Below are positions 51,945 through 60,270 of a DNA stretch of 64,000 bases, in pieces. Positions within the stretch are counted from its first letter, which is position 1, and each line of letters starts with the position of its first letter. A program made the translations under genes and the position numbers. Under the pieces are notes generated by a model. It had not been told where the DNA came from, searched no databases, and saw only the letters and a program-made list of their open reading frames with translations. The stretch comes from Helicobacter pullorum NCTC 12824 (GTDB lineage: Bacteria > Campylobacterota > Campylobacteria > Campylobacterales > Helicobacteraceae): the NCBI RefSeq assembly GCF_017979475.1, contig NZ_JAERIT010000003.1, forward strand, positions 124,001 to 188,000, in the 5' to 3' direction.

Positions 51945-52709
51945 TCAATCATTTTTTACTTCATAAGTTAAAAAGTTTTTTTGGATATTTTTGATTGTCT
52001 TTGTGTCAATATTGAGTAATTTTAAGCCTTGTATTTCTAGGTTTTTTAAGTCATTTAGGCTTTGTAGTTGGCTTTTGGCACATTCTTTAAGTAGAATCCC
52101 TCGATAGTGTTTGGCATAGTGGCTAACAACTTTTGAATTTTTGAGGAAAATGGGTTCATAGATGATAAAGTCTTGTGGCAACTCTAAACATTTTTGATAA
52201 AAACCTGCGCGTAAATCCAAAATTTCTTTTTCTTTGTTGAGGAAATTTAGGAAATTTGCTCGGTTTTGTTTGTAAAAATTTTTGGTATCAAAATCCAAAA
52301 ATCCTTCACCTTGTTTTAAATCATAATAGGGAATTTTATCTTCTGCCCTAAGAATCCCAAAAAGATTCGAAAAAATCAGCACTCGCTGTTTGAGATAATT
52401 TTGTTCTTTTGTGTTTAAAGCAAGAAAATCTAGTGCTTTATAGGCTACTCCACTATAACGCAAAATAGAATCCACAATAGGGGAATTGAGAATATTTTGT
52501 GCTAGAGCAAGTTCTTCTAGGGGAATGTGCTTAGTCCCAAAAAGTTTTTGGATAGCATAATCATTGCTTGTTTGTAGATAAGAGGCGTATTTTTCTAAAA
52601 CTTCTTGTAGATTTTGTGCCAAAAAGTTATCATAGAATCTAGCTGTATTGAGAGTTTCTTTGGGGTGATGGAGGTGCTTTTTTTCACTTGGAGAAAATAA
52701 AAACCACAT
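51945..52709 (-). CDS. yaaA: YaaA/DUF328 family protein
   Basis: 254 residues. The beginning FLFSPSEKKHL and the middle RYSGVAYKALDF, FSNLFGILRAEDKIPYYDLK and late KVVSHYAKHYRG correspond to YaaA (DUF328). In E. coli YaaA limits intracellular iron during peroxide stress and binds DNA. It lies between glnA and fabG on the same strand. Confidence 0.85.
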   Translation of the reverse strand: MWFLFSPSEKKHLHHPKETLNTARFYDNFLAQNLQEVLEKYASYLQTSNDYAIQKLFGTKHIPLEELALAQNILNSPIVDSILRYSGVAYKALDFLALNTKEQNYLKQRVLIFSNLFGILRAEDKIPYYDLKQGEGFLDFDTKNFYKQNRANFLNFLNKEKEILDLRAGFYQKCLELPQDFIIYEPIFLKNSKVVSHYAKHYRGILLKECAKSQLQSLNDLKNLEIQGLKLLNIDTKTIKNIQKNFLTYEVKND

Positions 52710-52739
52710 TGAAAACCTTGTTGGAGAATAAGCTTGAAA

Positions 52740-52760
52740 GCTAGGAAGCCGAATCCTAGC
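52740..52760 (-). terminator. Hairpin at the glnA stop codon
   Basis: Arms GCTAGGA and TCCTAGC with a 7-base loop overlap the glnA stop codon. There is no strong T tail. It may reduce read-through from glnA into yaaA. Confidence 0.45.
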
Positions 52761-54192
52761 AACTATAAGTTGTTAAAAATTCAAATGGGTGTGGGCGTCC
52801 TTCCCAAGGCCAAATTTCTGTTTCAAATTTGAATTTTTTGTAAGTTTGAATAAATTCTTCAGAAAATACTGCCCCCTCTTTGAGATAAGCTCTATCTACA
52901 AGCATTTCTTCCACAGCGTGGCGTAAAGTGTGTGGGAGTTGTTTGATGCCTTTTTCGCGGATTTCATCAAGAGTTAATTCAAAGAGATTGACTTCCATAG
53001 GTTTGCCCGGATCGCATTTTTGTGTAATTCCATCAAGTCCAGCCATGAGTAATGCAGAAAATGCAAGATAAGGATTGCTAGAGCTATCAGGGAATCTAAA
53101 TTCCATTCTCTTAGCTTTTTCTCCGCTATTATAGGGGATTCGGATACTAGCACTACGATTTTGTGCAGAATATGTAAGGATACTTGGTGCCTCAAAGCCC
53201 GGAATTAGTCTTTTATAAGAGTTTGTGCTTGCATTTGTAAAAGCTGCTAGTCCGCGCGCGTGTTTTAGCACTCCGCCCAGGAAGTGTAATGCCATTTCGC
53301 TTAAACCTTCGTATGCGTCCCCTGCAAAGAGGTTTTTCCCTTCTTTCCAAATGCTAATGTGCGTGTGCATTCCGCTGCCATTGTCGTTATAAAGCGGTTT
53401 TGGCATAAAAGTGGCAGTTTTGCCATTAAGGTGTGCAACCATTTTGACGACATATTTAAGCTTTTGGACATTGTCGGCTGCTTCGAGCATATCGCCAAAT
53501 TTCACACCAATTTCACCTTGCCCTTGTGCTACTTCATGATGCACTACAAAAGTTTCTAAACCTACTTGATTAAGCACTTTAACCATTTCTGCACGGATAT
53601 CTACCATAGAATCCACTGGAGCTACTGGGAAGTATCCCCCCTTTGTCCCGGGTCGATGCCCCATATTTACTCCATCAAATTCTTTGTCCCGATTCCATTC
53701 GCCTTCTTCTGTGTCGATTTCGTAATACTGGCAATTCACAGAATCTTTGATTTTGATAGAATCAAAGACAAAAAATTCATTTTCTGGTCCATAATATGCA
53801 ACATCTCCAATCCCGCTCTCTTTTAGGTATTTCATCGCTCTTTTTACGATACTGCGAGGGCATTTCTCATAAGGTTCATTTTTGTAAATATCCCACACAT
53901 CGCAGAAAACTACCATTGTTGTATCAGCGGTAAATGGGTCGATAAAATATCGCACAGGATCAGGAATCAAAATCATATCCGATTTATCTACAGGTTGCCA
54001 ACCATGGATAGAGCTCGCATCAAAAGGGATTCCTTCAAAACTGCTTTCATCAATTGCACTTGCACTAAAAGAAAGATGGTGCCATATGCCTTTGATATCT
54101 GTGAATCTAAAATCTATGAATTCAACTTCATTTGCTTTGCATTCTTCAAAAAACTTTGCTACAGCTTTTGTGTCTATTTGTGGTCGTTGCAT
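52756..54192 (-). CDS. glnA: Glutamine synthetase type I
   Basis: 478 residues. The catalytic segments FDASSIHGW, the ATP-binding [16 protein letters not shown] and RLIPGFEAP are intact. It makes glutamine from glutamate and ammonia. In E. coli-type enzymes the adenylylated Tyr is in NLYDLP; here the same place reads NLFELT, so it cannot be adenylylated. H. pylori GlnA has the same loss. AAGGGAAC precedes the ATG. The gene is monocistronic or weakly linked to yaaA. Confidence 0.96.
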   Translation of the reverse strand: MQRPQIDTKAVAKFFEECKANEVEFIDFRFTDIKGIWHHLSFSASAIDESSFEGIPFDASSIHGWQPVDKSDMILIPDPVRYFIDPFTADTTMVVFCDVWDIYKNEPYEKCPRSIVKRAMKYLKESGIGDVAYYGPENEFFVFDSIKIKDSVNCQYYEIDTEEGEWNRDKEFDGVNMGHRPGTKGGYFPVAPVDSMVDIRAEMVKVLNQVGLETFVVHHEVAQGQGEIGVKFGDMLEAADNVQKLKYVVKMVAHLNGKTATFMPKPLYNDNGSGMHTHISIWKEGKNLFAGDAYEGLSEMALHFLGGVLKHARGLAAFTNASTNSYKRLIPGFEAPSILTYSAQNRSASIRIPYNSGEKAKRMEFRFPDSSSNPYLAFSALLMAGLDGITQKCDPGKPMEVNLFELTLDEIREKGIKQLPHTLRHAVEEMLVDRAYLKEGAVFSEEFIQTYKKFKFETEIWPWEGRPHPFEFLTTYSC

Positions 54193-54309
54193 TAATGTTC
54201 CCTTGTTAAAATTTTTTGGAATCTTAGCATTTTTTTTGTTATTTCTAAGTTAAGTTTTAATAAAAGTCTATAATGTTGAATCGATGAATGCAGAAAGGAT
54301 ATTTATAGT

Positions 54310-54327
54310 TATCATTATTATATGATA
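54310..54327. promoter_or_regulatory. Fur-like palindrome upstream of the iron-storage-like operon
   Basis: TATCAT-N6-ATGATA is a perfect inverted repeat containing the AATGATAA-type core (reverse strand) of Fur boxes. It lies about 170 bases before the first gene, so its role is uncertain. Confidence 0.4.
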
Positions 54328-54396
54328 GTTAGCAATCAAAATCGTTGTTAATAGGCATTATTAAACTATGAGAATATCCCATAATTTATTTAATAG

Positions 54397-54422
54397 CATT
54401 AATATTTAAGTTTATATTAATG
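54397..54422 (+). promoter_or_regulatory. Operator-like palindrome over the -35 of the 54482 operon
   Basis: CATTAATAT and ATATTAATG are perfect 9-base arms separated by 8 bases. They cover the place where the -35 should lie relative to TATAAT at 54432. A repressor bound here would block transcription. The binding protein is unknown. Confidence 0.6.
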
Positions 54423-54431
54423 GTGTTGTAT

Positions 54432-54437
54432 TATAAT
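54432..54437 (+). promoter_or_regulatory. -10 box of the 54482 operon
   Basis: TATAAT stands 44 bases before the first ATG in the only gap upstream of the operon. It gives a leader of roughly 38 bases. Confidence 0.6.
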
Positions 54438-54481
54438 TCCTAATTTTTGAGCTTAAATATCTTGAAAATTTAGGGGAGATA

Positions 54482-54838
54482 ATGTCGTTGGGGGAGAAAA
54501 GTTTGATACAAAATTATTCTATCACGCCTCAAGACTTAGAAATGTTTGCAGAATATTTTTCTATTATTCATCATATTGATGGTAGAATCCGATTGCGTGC
54601 AAGTGCAAAATTAAAAAAATTCTTGCAAGAAAATGATACGATTAACCCCTTTAATATTTTAGAAGCAATAGAAGCTAGCCCCGCTATAAAATCTATCAAG
54701 TTTAATAAGATTATTGGCTCACTTACTATACAATATGATACTAATTTGTTTGAGCCTATTTATTGGGAATCTTGCATAAAGGGTGAGAGGCTTGAGGAAA
54801 TTGCCAACAAAATTAATTGGATGATAAAAGAGATTTGA
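54482..54838 (+). CDS. HMA-like (HMA_2) small protein, first gene of ferrosome-like operon
   Basis: 118 residues. The central part HHIDGRIRLRASAKLKKFL and the later ASPAIKSIKFNKIIGSLTIQYD have the beta-alpha-beta pattern of heavy-metal-associated domains of the HMA_2 type. The CxxC metal-binding pair is missing, as in that subfamily. A related module begins the P-type ATPase at 56320. AGGGGAG precedes the ATG. Its stop overlaps the next ATG (TGATG). A metal-sensing or docking role next to the ATPase is inference. Confidence 0.65.
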   Translation: MSLGEKSLIQNYSITPQDLEMFAEYFSIIHHIDGRIRLRASAKLKKFLQENDTINPFNILEAIEASPAIKSIKFNKIIGSLTIQYDTNLFEPIYWESCIKGERLEEIANKINWMIKEI

Positions 54839-55425
54839 TGACAACACAAGAGAAAATATTAATCGCATTAGATGATGAATACAAGGCATATAGTTTTTAT
54901 AACAAGGCTATGCAGCTTTATGGAATGCCTTTTGCGAATTTGTTTCAATCAGAGGCAAACCATATCAACGCTTTAAGTTTGCATTTGCAAAATCTCAATG
55001 TGCCAATTCCGCAGAATCCTTATGAAGATATTGTGATACCTAATACTTTATCAGGGGCTTTAGAAGCGGCAATAGAGAATGAAAATCAAAATATCGCACT
55101 TTATAATTCTTTGATTGAGGGGGAGCAAGATTCTTTGGTGCTTGATACTTTTTATCGTTTGCAAGCTGCTTCTTTTAACAATCACATTCCTTCACTCTTT
55201 AATGCTTTGAATGCAAATACTGGTTTGCTGGATAAAATCAATAATGGCAGAGCACTTTTGAGTGAGACAGGAGAAATTGTAGCACAACTCCAAAATGGAG
55301 AGCTTACACAAGGACAGTTGGAGGCTTTCCTTAATAAGCTTAATTATTCCCTTATGGGCGGAATGATTTTGGGAGCGTTTGGGGCGATTATTCTCAATGA
55401 ATTTTTAAATCAAAATAAGGAGTAA
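54838..55425 (+). CDS. Ferritin-like four-helix protein with C-terminal membrane helix
   Basis: 195 residues. The di-iron pattern of ferritin-like proteins can be traced: Glu14 in DDEYKAY, Glu39 and His42 in SEANHINAL, Glu76/80 in LEAAIENEN and His116 in NNHIPSL. It is closest in layout to DUF2202-type rubrerythrin-like domains. The C-terminus MGGMILGAFGAIILNEFLNQ is a glycine-rich membrane helix, so this domain would be tethered to a membrane. Iron oxidation or delivery is the likely role. The ATG overlaps the preceding stop. Confidence 0.72.
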   Translation: MTTQEKILIALDDEYKAYSFYNKAMQLYGMPFANLFQSEANHINALSLHLQNLNVPIPQNPYEDIVIPNTLSGALEAAIENENQNIALYNSLIEGEQDSLVLDTFYRLQAASFNNHIPSLFNALNANTGLLDKINNGRALLSETGEIVAQLQNGELTQGQLEAFLNKLNYSLMGGMILGAFGAIILNEFLNQNKE

Positions 55426-55428
55426 ATT

Positions 55429-55659
55429 ATGGCATTACCATTTATCGCAGGTTTAGTAATCGGGTCTGGAGTAGCATTGTTATTTACCAAAAAAGATATG
55501 CTTCAAAAGGGAGTTGATTTTGCAAAAAGTTTTGCTAAGCTAGATGGGGAAGATTGTGCAAAACCTAAAAAAGACAATGAGAAAACTCCAAATAATAATG
55601 TAGAAGTGAAGCGGGTTGTTAGAAAAAGACTTACAAAAAAATCACAAAAAGTAGAGTAA
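55429..55659 (+). CDS. Small YtxH-like membrane protein
   Basis: 76 residues. The N-terminal helix LPFIAGLVIGSGVALLFTKKD has small-residue spacing (GxxxG-like) and is followed by a Lys-rich soluble tail. It starts 3 bases after the ferritin-like gene. Proteins of this form are often found with encapsulated or membrane-bound iron stores, but no function can be assigned from sequence. Confidence 0.65.
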   Translation: MALPFIAGLVIGSGVALLFTKKDMLQKGVDFAKSFAKLDGEDCAKPKKDNEKTPNNNVEVKRVVRKRLTKKSQKVE

Positions 55660-55678
55660 ATAAGTTGAAGGATTATTG

Positions 55679-56044
55679 ATGATAATAAATACAGGAATCC
55701 CGCGTTCTGTCGTTGGGCATACGATAAGTGGTTCAATTATCGGAGCTATGGTAAGCGGAGTTTATGAATATTCCAAATATAAAAAAGGTGAAGTGAGCAA
55801 AAGCGAAGCGATTAATACCACATTAAAAGCAACGCTTGAGGGAGGAATTATTGCAGCAAGTGGTATTGCAGCAACTAATGCACTTGGAAATCCTGCTAAA
55901 AAGCCTTTGTCAAATGCCCTAGAGGCAATGTCCTATGTAGCATTAGGGGTGGCTGGTGTATATGGAATCCAACAAGCTTTTAAGCAAAATTCACAAAATT
56001 TCACAACAAGGAGAGTAAATGACAAATCAACCAAATCCAAATAA
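55679..56044 (+). CDS. Glycine-zipper double-helix membrane protein, MamC-like
   Basis: 121 residues. Two hydrophobic helices (about 10-30 and 55-75), both rich in Gly, Ala and Ser, are joined by a charged loop YKKGEVSKSEAINTTLKATL. The loop plus the following GGIIAASGIAA closely follows the pattern of the magnetosome protein MamC (charged loop ending TEA..T, then Gly/Ala helix). MamC binds iron mineral surfaces in magnetosomes. The similarity is seen by eye only. ATG 55679 has AAGGA 7 bases upstream; a TTG three bases earlier is less likely. Confidence 0.6.
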   Translation: MIINTGIPRSVVGHTISGSIIGAMVSGVYEYSKYKKGEVSKSEAINTTLKATLEGGIIAASGIAATNALGNPAKKPLSNALEAMSYVALGVAGVYGIQQAFKQNSQNFTTRRVNDKSTKSK

Positions 56045-56318
56045 TCCCTATATACAAAATAATTCTACAAACACGCAGCAAAATGCAGATAAGCAAAACA
56101 ATGGTATTTTGAATGTTTTTGGGGATCAAAACACACAAAAAGATTTTATCAAAGGTGCATTAATTGGTGCAGTGGCGACTTTTATTTTGACTAATGAAAA
56201 TGCACAAAGAGCTATTTTCAAAGGATTTGCAAAAGTGAGCGGACTTTTTGAAGCAGGTATAGAGGAATTAAAAGAGCGTTATGAAGATGCCAAAGCAGAG
56301 GTAAATTCACAAGAATAA
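56019..56318 (+). CDS. Small membrane protein with Asn/Gln-rich N-terminus
   Basis: 99 residues. The first 35 are rich in Asn, Gln, Pro and Thr. A membrane helix FIKGALIGAVATFILTNENA follows, then an amphipathic charged tail GLFEAGIEELKERYEDAKAE. The GxxxG-containing helix resembles those of its neighbours. It overlaps the MamC-like gene by 26 bases and is read from its own AAGGAG. Function unknown. Confidence 0.62.
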   Translation: MTNQPNPNNPYIQNNSTNTQQNADKQNNGILNVFGDQNTQKDFIKGALIGAVATFILTNENAQRAIFKGFAKVSGLFEAGIEELKERYEDAKAEVNSQE

Positions 56319-56319
56319 A

Positions 56320-58449
56320 ATGCACACTCAATTTAAATACGCTCTAACGCTGAAACTTATCCATTCTACAAAGAATCGTGCAAGATTTAAATATTCTTGC
56401 TTGAAGGATTTTAGGGTTAATCCTATGCCTTTGCGTATCGAATTAGATAGCCTTCCAGGGATTTTAAATGTGCGTATTAATACAATATTGAATAATATTA
56501 TTGTTCAATATAATGGGGATTTAGAGCGGATTCAAGAAACAATCTATCAAATTTTATTGAAGCATATTAAGCAGTGCAATATCCAAAAAAATGAAGATAG
56601 CTATTTAGCACTAAGAGATGAGATTCCAAGCTCAGCTGAAGTGGTGAGGGCTACAACAGCACTATTAGTTTCCCCTTTTTTGAATAGTTTGCCCCTTAAA
56701 ATGGGATTTTCTCTTATTGCTTGTTTTCCTTTGCTTGTAAGTGGAATCAAAGAAACTTGGCAAAATGGCATTAATTCACGTACCCTAGAAGCAATGGCAG
56801 TGGCAATTTCCCTCTATTTGAGAGATTTTAAAACGGCTAATTCTACAAACTTTATGTTGGCACTTGGTGAATATATCGAAGAAATTACAATGTATAAGAG
56901 TGATGATTTAATCAAAGAGCTTTCTAAGCCAACTGGCGGAAATGCGTGGATTGAAGTTAGGGACAAAAATGGAATTTCTCTTAAACAAGTGTCAAGTGAA
57001 GAATTAAAGATTGGGGATATTGTCGTTATAGGAGCGGGGGAAACGATTTTGATTGATGGGCATATCATCAAAGGGGAAGCGTTAGTTAATCAAATTTCTA
57101 TGACAGGGGAGGCTACTCCAACTTACAAAGGTAGAGGAGATAGAGTTTTATCTGGCACAATTGTCCAAGAAGGTAATATTAGGGTGTGGGCAGAAAGTGT
57201 GGGCGGTGATACCGCAATGGCACGAATTAAAAATTATATTGAAGAAACTTTGGTGCAAAAATCCGCAAAAGAATTAAGTGCTTCTAAGATGGCAGATTCT
57301 TTAGTCCCTATTACTTTGGGATTGTCTATTTTTTCTTATCTTTTTACGCGAGATTTAATGCGTGCTGCAAGTGTTTTGCAGGCAGATTATTCTTGTGCGT
57401 TGAAGCTAACTACGCCCGTGGCTTTTAAATCTGCTATTTCAAGTGCGGGGAAAGAAGGGATTATTATAAAGGGTGCAAAAAGCCTAGAATCTTTGCAAAT
57501 GAGCGAAGTGTTTATTTTTGACAAAACAGGCACTCTAACCAAAGGGGATTTGGAGGTTTTGGAAGTTTATTCTTTTTCAAAAGAGTGGAATGAAGATTTG
57601 ATTTTGAATCTTGCTGCAAGTATCGAAGAGCATTATTTTCATCCTGTTGCACAAGCAGTAGTAAAAGCCGCAAAGGAAAAGGAATTTGTGCATTTTCATC
57701 ACGATGAAGTTACTTTTATTGTTGCACATGGGGTAAAAAGCGAAATTAATGGCAAGAGCGTTGTGATTGGAAGTCGGCATTTTTTGGAAGATGATGAGGG
57801 GATTTCTTTCATCCAGCATCAAAATGAAATACAAAAAATCTTAAAAAGAGGCGAAACCCTGCTTTTTATTGGTTATGATTCTAAGCTGTTGGGTGTAATT
57901 TTGCTCAAAGACATTTTGAGAGAAAATTCTAAGAGAGCTTTGGAGAGATTGAGGCAAAGTGGAGTAAAAGAAATTATTATGCTAACAGGCGATACCAAAC
58001 AAAAAGCCGCACAAATTGCAAAAGAGCTTGGGATAAATCGCTATTATGCCGAGCTTTTGCCCACGCAAAAAGCAGAGATTTTAGAGCAAATTATGCAAGA
58101 GGGCAAGAAGGTTGCTTTTGTGGGCGATGGCATTAATGATGCACCCGCACTCATTAAGGCTGATACGGGCATAGGAATGCACAAAGGGGCGGATATTGCT
58201 AAAGCAAGTGCCGATGTTGTTTTGTTGCGTGATGATATTGAAGCGGTAGCTGAAGCAAGGGAGCTTGCTATTGCATGTCTTAATAAAGTGCAAAGGAATT
58301 TTAAAATCACAGTGGGAATTAATAGTTTGATTTTGGGATTGGCGACTTTTGGCAAACTTTCTGCGATTCAAACAGCTTTTGCACATAATGGCACAACCAT
58401 TGCACTTTTGTTTAATGCGATTCAAAAAATCAAAGTAAAAAAGGAATAA
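56320..58449 (+). CDS. P1B-type metal ATPase, FezB-like (P1B-6 group candidate)
   Basis: 709 residues. An N-terminal HMA-like module without CxxC (about 10-80) is followed by the P-ATPase core: actuator TGEAT, phosphorylation motif DKTGTLTKGD (about residue 400), FHP in the nucleotide domain, and GDGINDAPAL. The metal-site helix reads DYSCALKLTTP instead of CPC, so it is not a copper or zinc/cadmium pump. Such non-CPC ATPases with HMA_2 modules include FezB of ferrosome clusters, which loads iron. The neighbours support this. It starts one base after the preceding stop. Confidence 0.8.
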   Translation: MHTQFKYALTLKLIHSTKNRARFKYSCLKDFRVNPMPLRIELDSLPGILNVRINTILNNIIVQYNGDLERIQETIYQILLKHIKQCNIQKNEDSYLALRDEIPSSAEVVRATTALLVSPFLNSLPLKMGFSLIACFPLLVSGIKETWQNGINSRTLEAMAVAISLYLRDFKTANSTNFMLALGEYIEEITMYKSDDLIKELSKPTGGNAWIEVRDKNGISLKQVSSEELKIGDIVVIGAGETILIDGHIIKGEALVNQISMTGEATPTYKGRGDRVLSGTIVQEGNIRVWAESVGGDTAMARIKNYIEETLVQKSAKELSASKMADSLVPITLGLSIFSYLFTRDLMRAASVLQADYSCALKLTTPVAFKSAISSAGKEGIIIKGAKSLESLQMSEVFIFDKTGTLTKGDLEVLEVYSFSKEWNEDLILNLAASIEEHYFHPVAQAVVKAAKEKEFVHFHHDEVTFIVAHGVKSEINGKSVVIGSRHFLEDDEGISFIQHQNEIQKILKRGETLLFIGYDSKLLGVILLKDILRENSKRALERLRQSGVKEIIMLTGDTKQKAAQIAKELGINRYYAELLPTQKAEILEQIMQEGKKVAFVGDGINDAPALIKADTGIGMHKGADIAKASADVVLLRDDIEAVAEARELAIACLNKVQRNFKITVGINSLILGLATFGKLSAIQTAFAHNGTTIALLFNAIQKIKVKKE

Positions 58450-58450
58450 A

Positions 58451-58579
58451 ATGTATTTCATCTTATGGGCAGCGACTGCTGTAAGTGGAGCTTTGATGGC
58501 AAAAACGATTCATCAAAGTTATAAAAAATATCAAAAATACACAAAGAAGAAATATGAAAAAAACGAAGCTAGAAACTAA
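58451..58579 (+). CDS. Very small membrane protein (42 residues)
   Basis: A 42-residue frame starts one base after the ATPase stop: MYFILWAATAVSGALMAKTI, then a strongly basic tail. It has one membrane helix with small residues. It overlaps the next gene by 26 bases. AAGGAA lies at the end of the ATPase gene before its ATG. Its tight position suggests it is real, although it is short. Confidence 0.5.
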   Translation: MYFILWAATAVSGALMAKTIHQSYKKYQKYTKKKYEKNEARN

Positions 58580-58769
58580 AAGAGAAATTGCAAAGATTGG
58601 AATGGCTACAAGCCTATTTTTAACAGCAGGAAGCACAATGTTTTTAAAAAATAAAGCAGCTAGACGCTTACACATTGGTGCTGGAATTGCGTTGATTGGA
58701 TTTTCTTTGTGGCATACTTCGCTGTATCCTAAAGAAAAAAAATCCACAAAGAAGCTGGAAAAATCTTAA
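58554..58769 (+). CDS. Small two-helix membrane protein with conserved-looking His residues
   Basis: 71 residues. Two hydrophobic helices are visible: IGMATSLFLTAGSTMFL and LHIGAGIALIGFSLWHTSLY. The second carries two histidines 14 residues apart, which could bind haem or metal. The ends are basic. It is the last gene of the iron-storage-like operon. A haem or ferric reductase-like role is speculation. Confidence 0.58.
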   Translation: MKKTKLETKREIAKIGMATSLFLTAGSTMFLKNKAARRLHIGAGIALIGFSLWHTSLYPKEKKSTKKLEKS

Positions 58770-58833
58770 AATTTCACATTCCCTTTATTTTTCTGTGCTA
58801 TGATTTTAATCAATTAAAAAATAAGGTATTAAT

Positions 58834-60270
58834 TTGTTTCGGATAATTTTGGGAATAGTTGTTTTTATTGTTTTTGTGGGTTGTTCTACAAAGCTCCCAA
58901 CTGATGCAGAAATTACGCAAAAAATTCCACAAGAATTTGCTAATCAAAGTATTTTAGAGCAAATTTCTAAACAAAATCGCACTCAAGAGATTTTGCCTCC
59001 ACAAGAGCAAATCAAGATTCTTTTTGATGATGAGGTGTTCAATGAGTTAGTGGAAATTGCCATTAAGCAAAATATGGATTTACAGATTGCCAAAGCTAGA
59101 ATCCTTCAAGCACGTAGCCAGTTAAAAAGTGCGTGGGGTGAGTTATTTCCTCAAGTGAGTGCAAATCTTAGTGCCACAGATAGTCATTCTAGGGGGAATT
59201 CTTCTAGTCTTAATGGAAGCTCTATTGTAGAATCTTCTAGCCAAAATACGCAAATTGGTGCAACACTTTCGTGGGAAGTGGATTTGTTTGGTCGTTTAAA
59301 TGCGGCTAAAAATGCTCAAGAATCTTTTTATTATCAATCTTTAGAAGATTTATCTAATGCGCAAATTACGCTTTTGGGGGATTTGGCAAATCTTTATTTT
59401 ACACTTAGGGAGACTTCTTTAAATATCGTGCTAACCAAAGAAAATATTTTGTATTATCAGGATATTTTGGAATTAACGCGTCTTAAAGTCGAGAATGGAT
59501 TGCTTGATAGCACGGAGCTTTTTGATGCTCAAGATATGCTAACTGATGAACAAAATACATTAGAGCAGCTAAAAACTTTGCAAGAAGAAACTAAAAATGC
59601 ACTTTTGGTTTTGCTAGATATTAAGAATCTGCCTTTTAATTTAGTGGGGAATTATCATTTTGTTATCCCAAATAATTTTTCGCTTCAGACTACTCCAGCA
59701 GATGTTTTGCTTTTTCGCCCGGATATCAAGGCATCTATCCAGAGTCTTTATGCACAAGTTTATACTAAGGCTAATGCCAAAGCTAGCCTTTTTCCGATTC
59801 TTTCTTTGAGTGCGGATTTGAGTGATGTGTTGGGTTCATCAGAGGGAAATGCTGGGAATCTTGCATGGAGTTTGGCAGCAAGTTTGGCAGCTCCGATTTT
59901 AAATCGCACGCAGCTAACGCAAAACTATTTTTTACAAGATGCTATTTTGCAAGAGACTTACTTGACTTTGCAAAAGAATCTCAATACCGCATTAGGTGAA
60001 ATTGAAAATGCTATTTTTAATACCAAAAGCACAGAATTGCAAACTCAAAACAATCAGCAAAGATTGGAAAATGCAAAAAGTTATTATGAATTTTCGGCTA
60101 ATAGGCGTTCAATTGGGTTGATTGATGAGTTAGAACATCTTACTAACAAAGCCTCACTTAACAATTCCCAAAAGAATCTCAATACCTCTAAAAATTCTCA
60201 ATTACAAGCCATAATAGTTTTGTTTAAGGCTTTTGGTGGAAATTTCTATCTTTCAAAGGAAGCAAAATGA
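58834..60270 (+). CDS. Outer-membrane efflux lipoprotein (TolC/NodT family)
   Basis: 478 residues. The start is TTG with AAGG upstream. The N-terminal signal ends in the lipobox FVGC, so it is an outer-membrane lipoprotein. Two TolC repeats follow, with DLQIAKARILQARSQLKSAW, SWEVDLFGRLNAAKNA, LLDIKNLPFNL and FRPDIKASIQSLYAQ. It forms the outer channel for the MacA-like adaptor and ABC pump encoded downstream. The MacA-like gene overlaps its stop by 4 bases. Confidence 0.87.
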   Translation: MFRIILGIVVFIVFVGCSTKLPTDAEITQKIPQEFANQSILEQISKQNRTQEILPPQEQIKILFDDEVFNELVEIAIKQNMDLQIAKARILQARSQLKSAWGELFPQVSANLSATDSHSRGNSSSLNGSSIVESSSQNTQIGATLSWEVDLFGRLNAAKNAQESFYYQSLEDLSNAQITLLGDLANLYFTLRETSLNIVLTKENILYYQDILELTRLKVENGLLDSTELFDAQDMLTDEQNTLEQLKTLQEETKNALLVLLDIKNLPFNLVGNYHFVIPNNFSLQTTPADVLLFRPDIKASIQSLYAQVYTKANAKASLFPILSLSADLSDVLGSSEGNAGNLAWSLAASLAAPILNRTQLTQNYFLQDAILQETYLTLQKNLNTALGEIENAIFNTKSTELQTQNNQQRLENAKSYYEFSANRRSIGLIDELEHLTNKASLNNSQKNLNTSKNSQLQAIIVLFKAFGGNFYLSKEAK

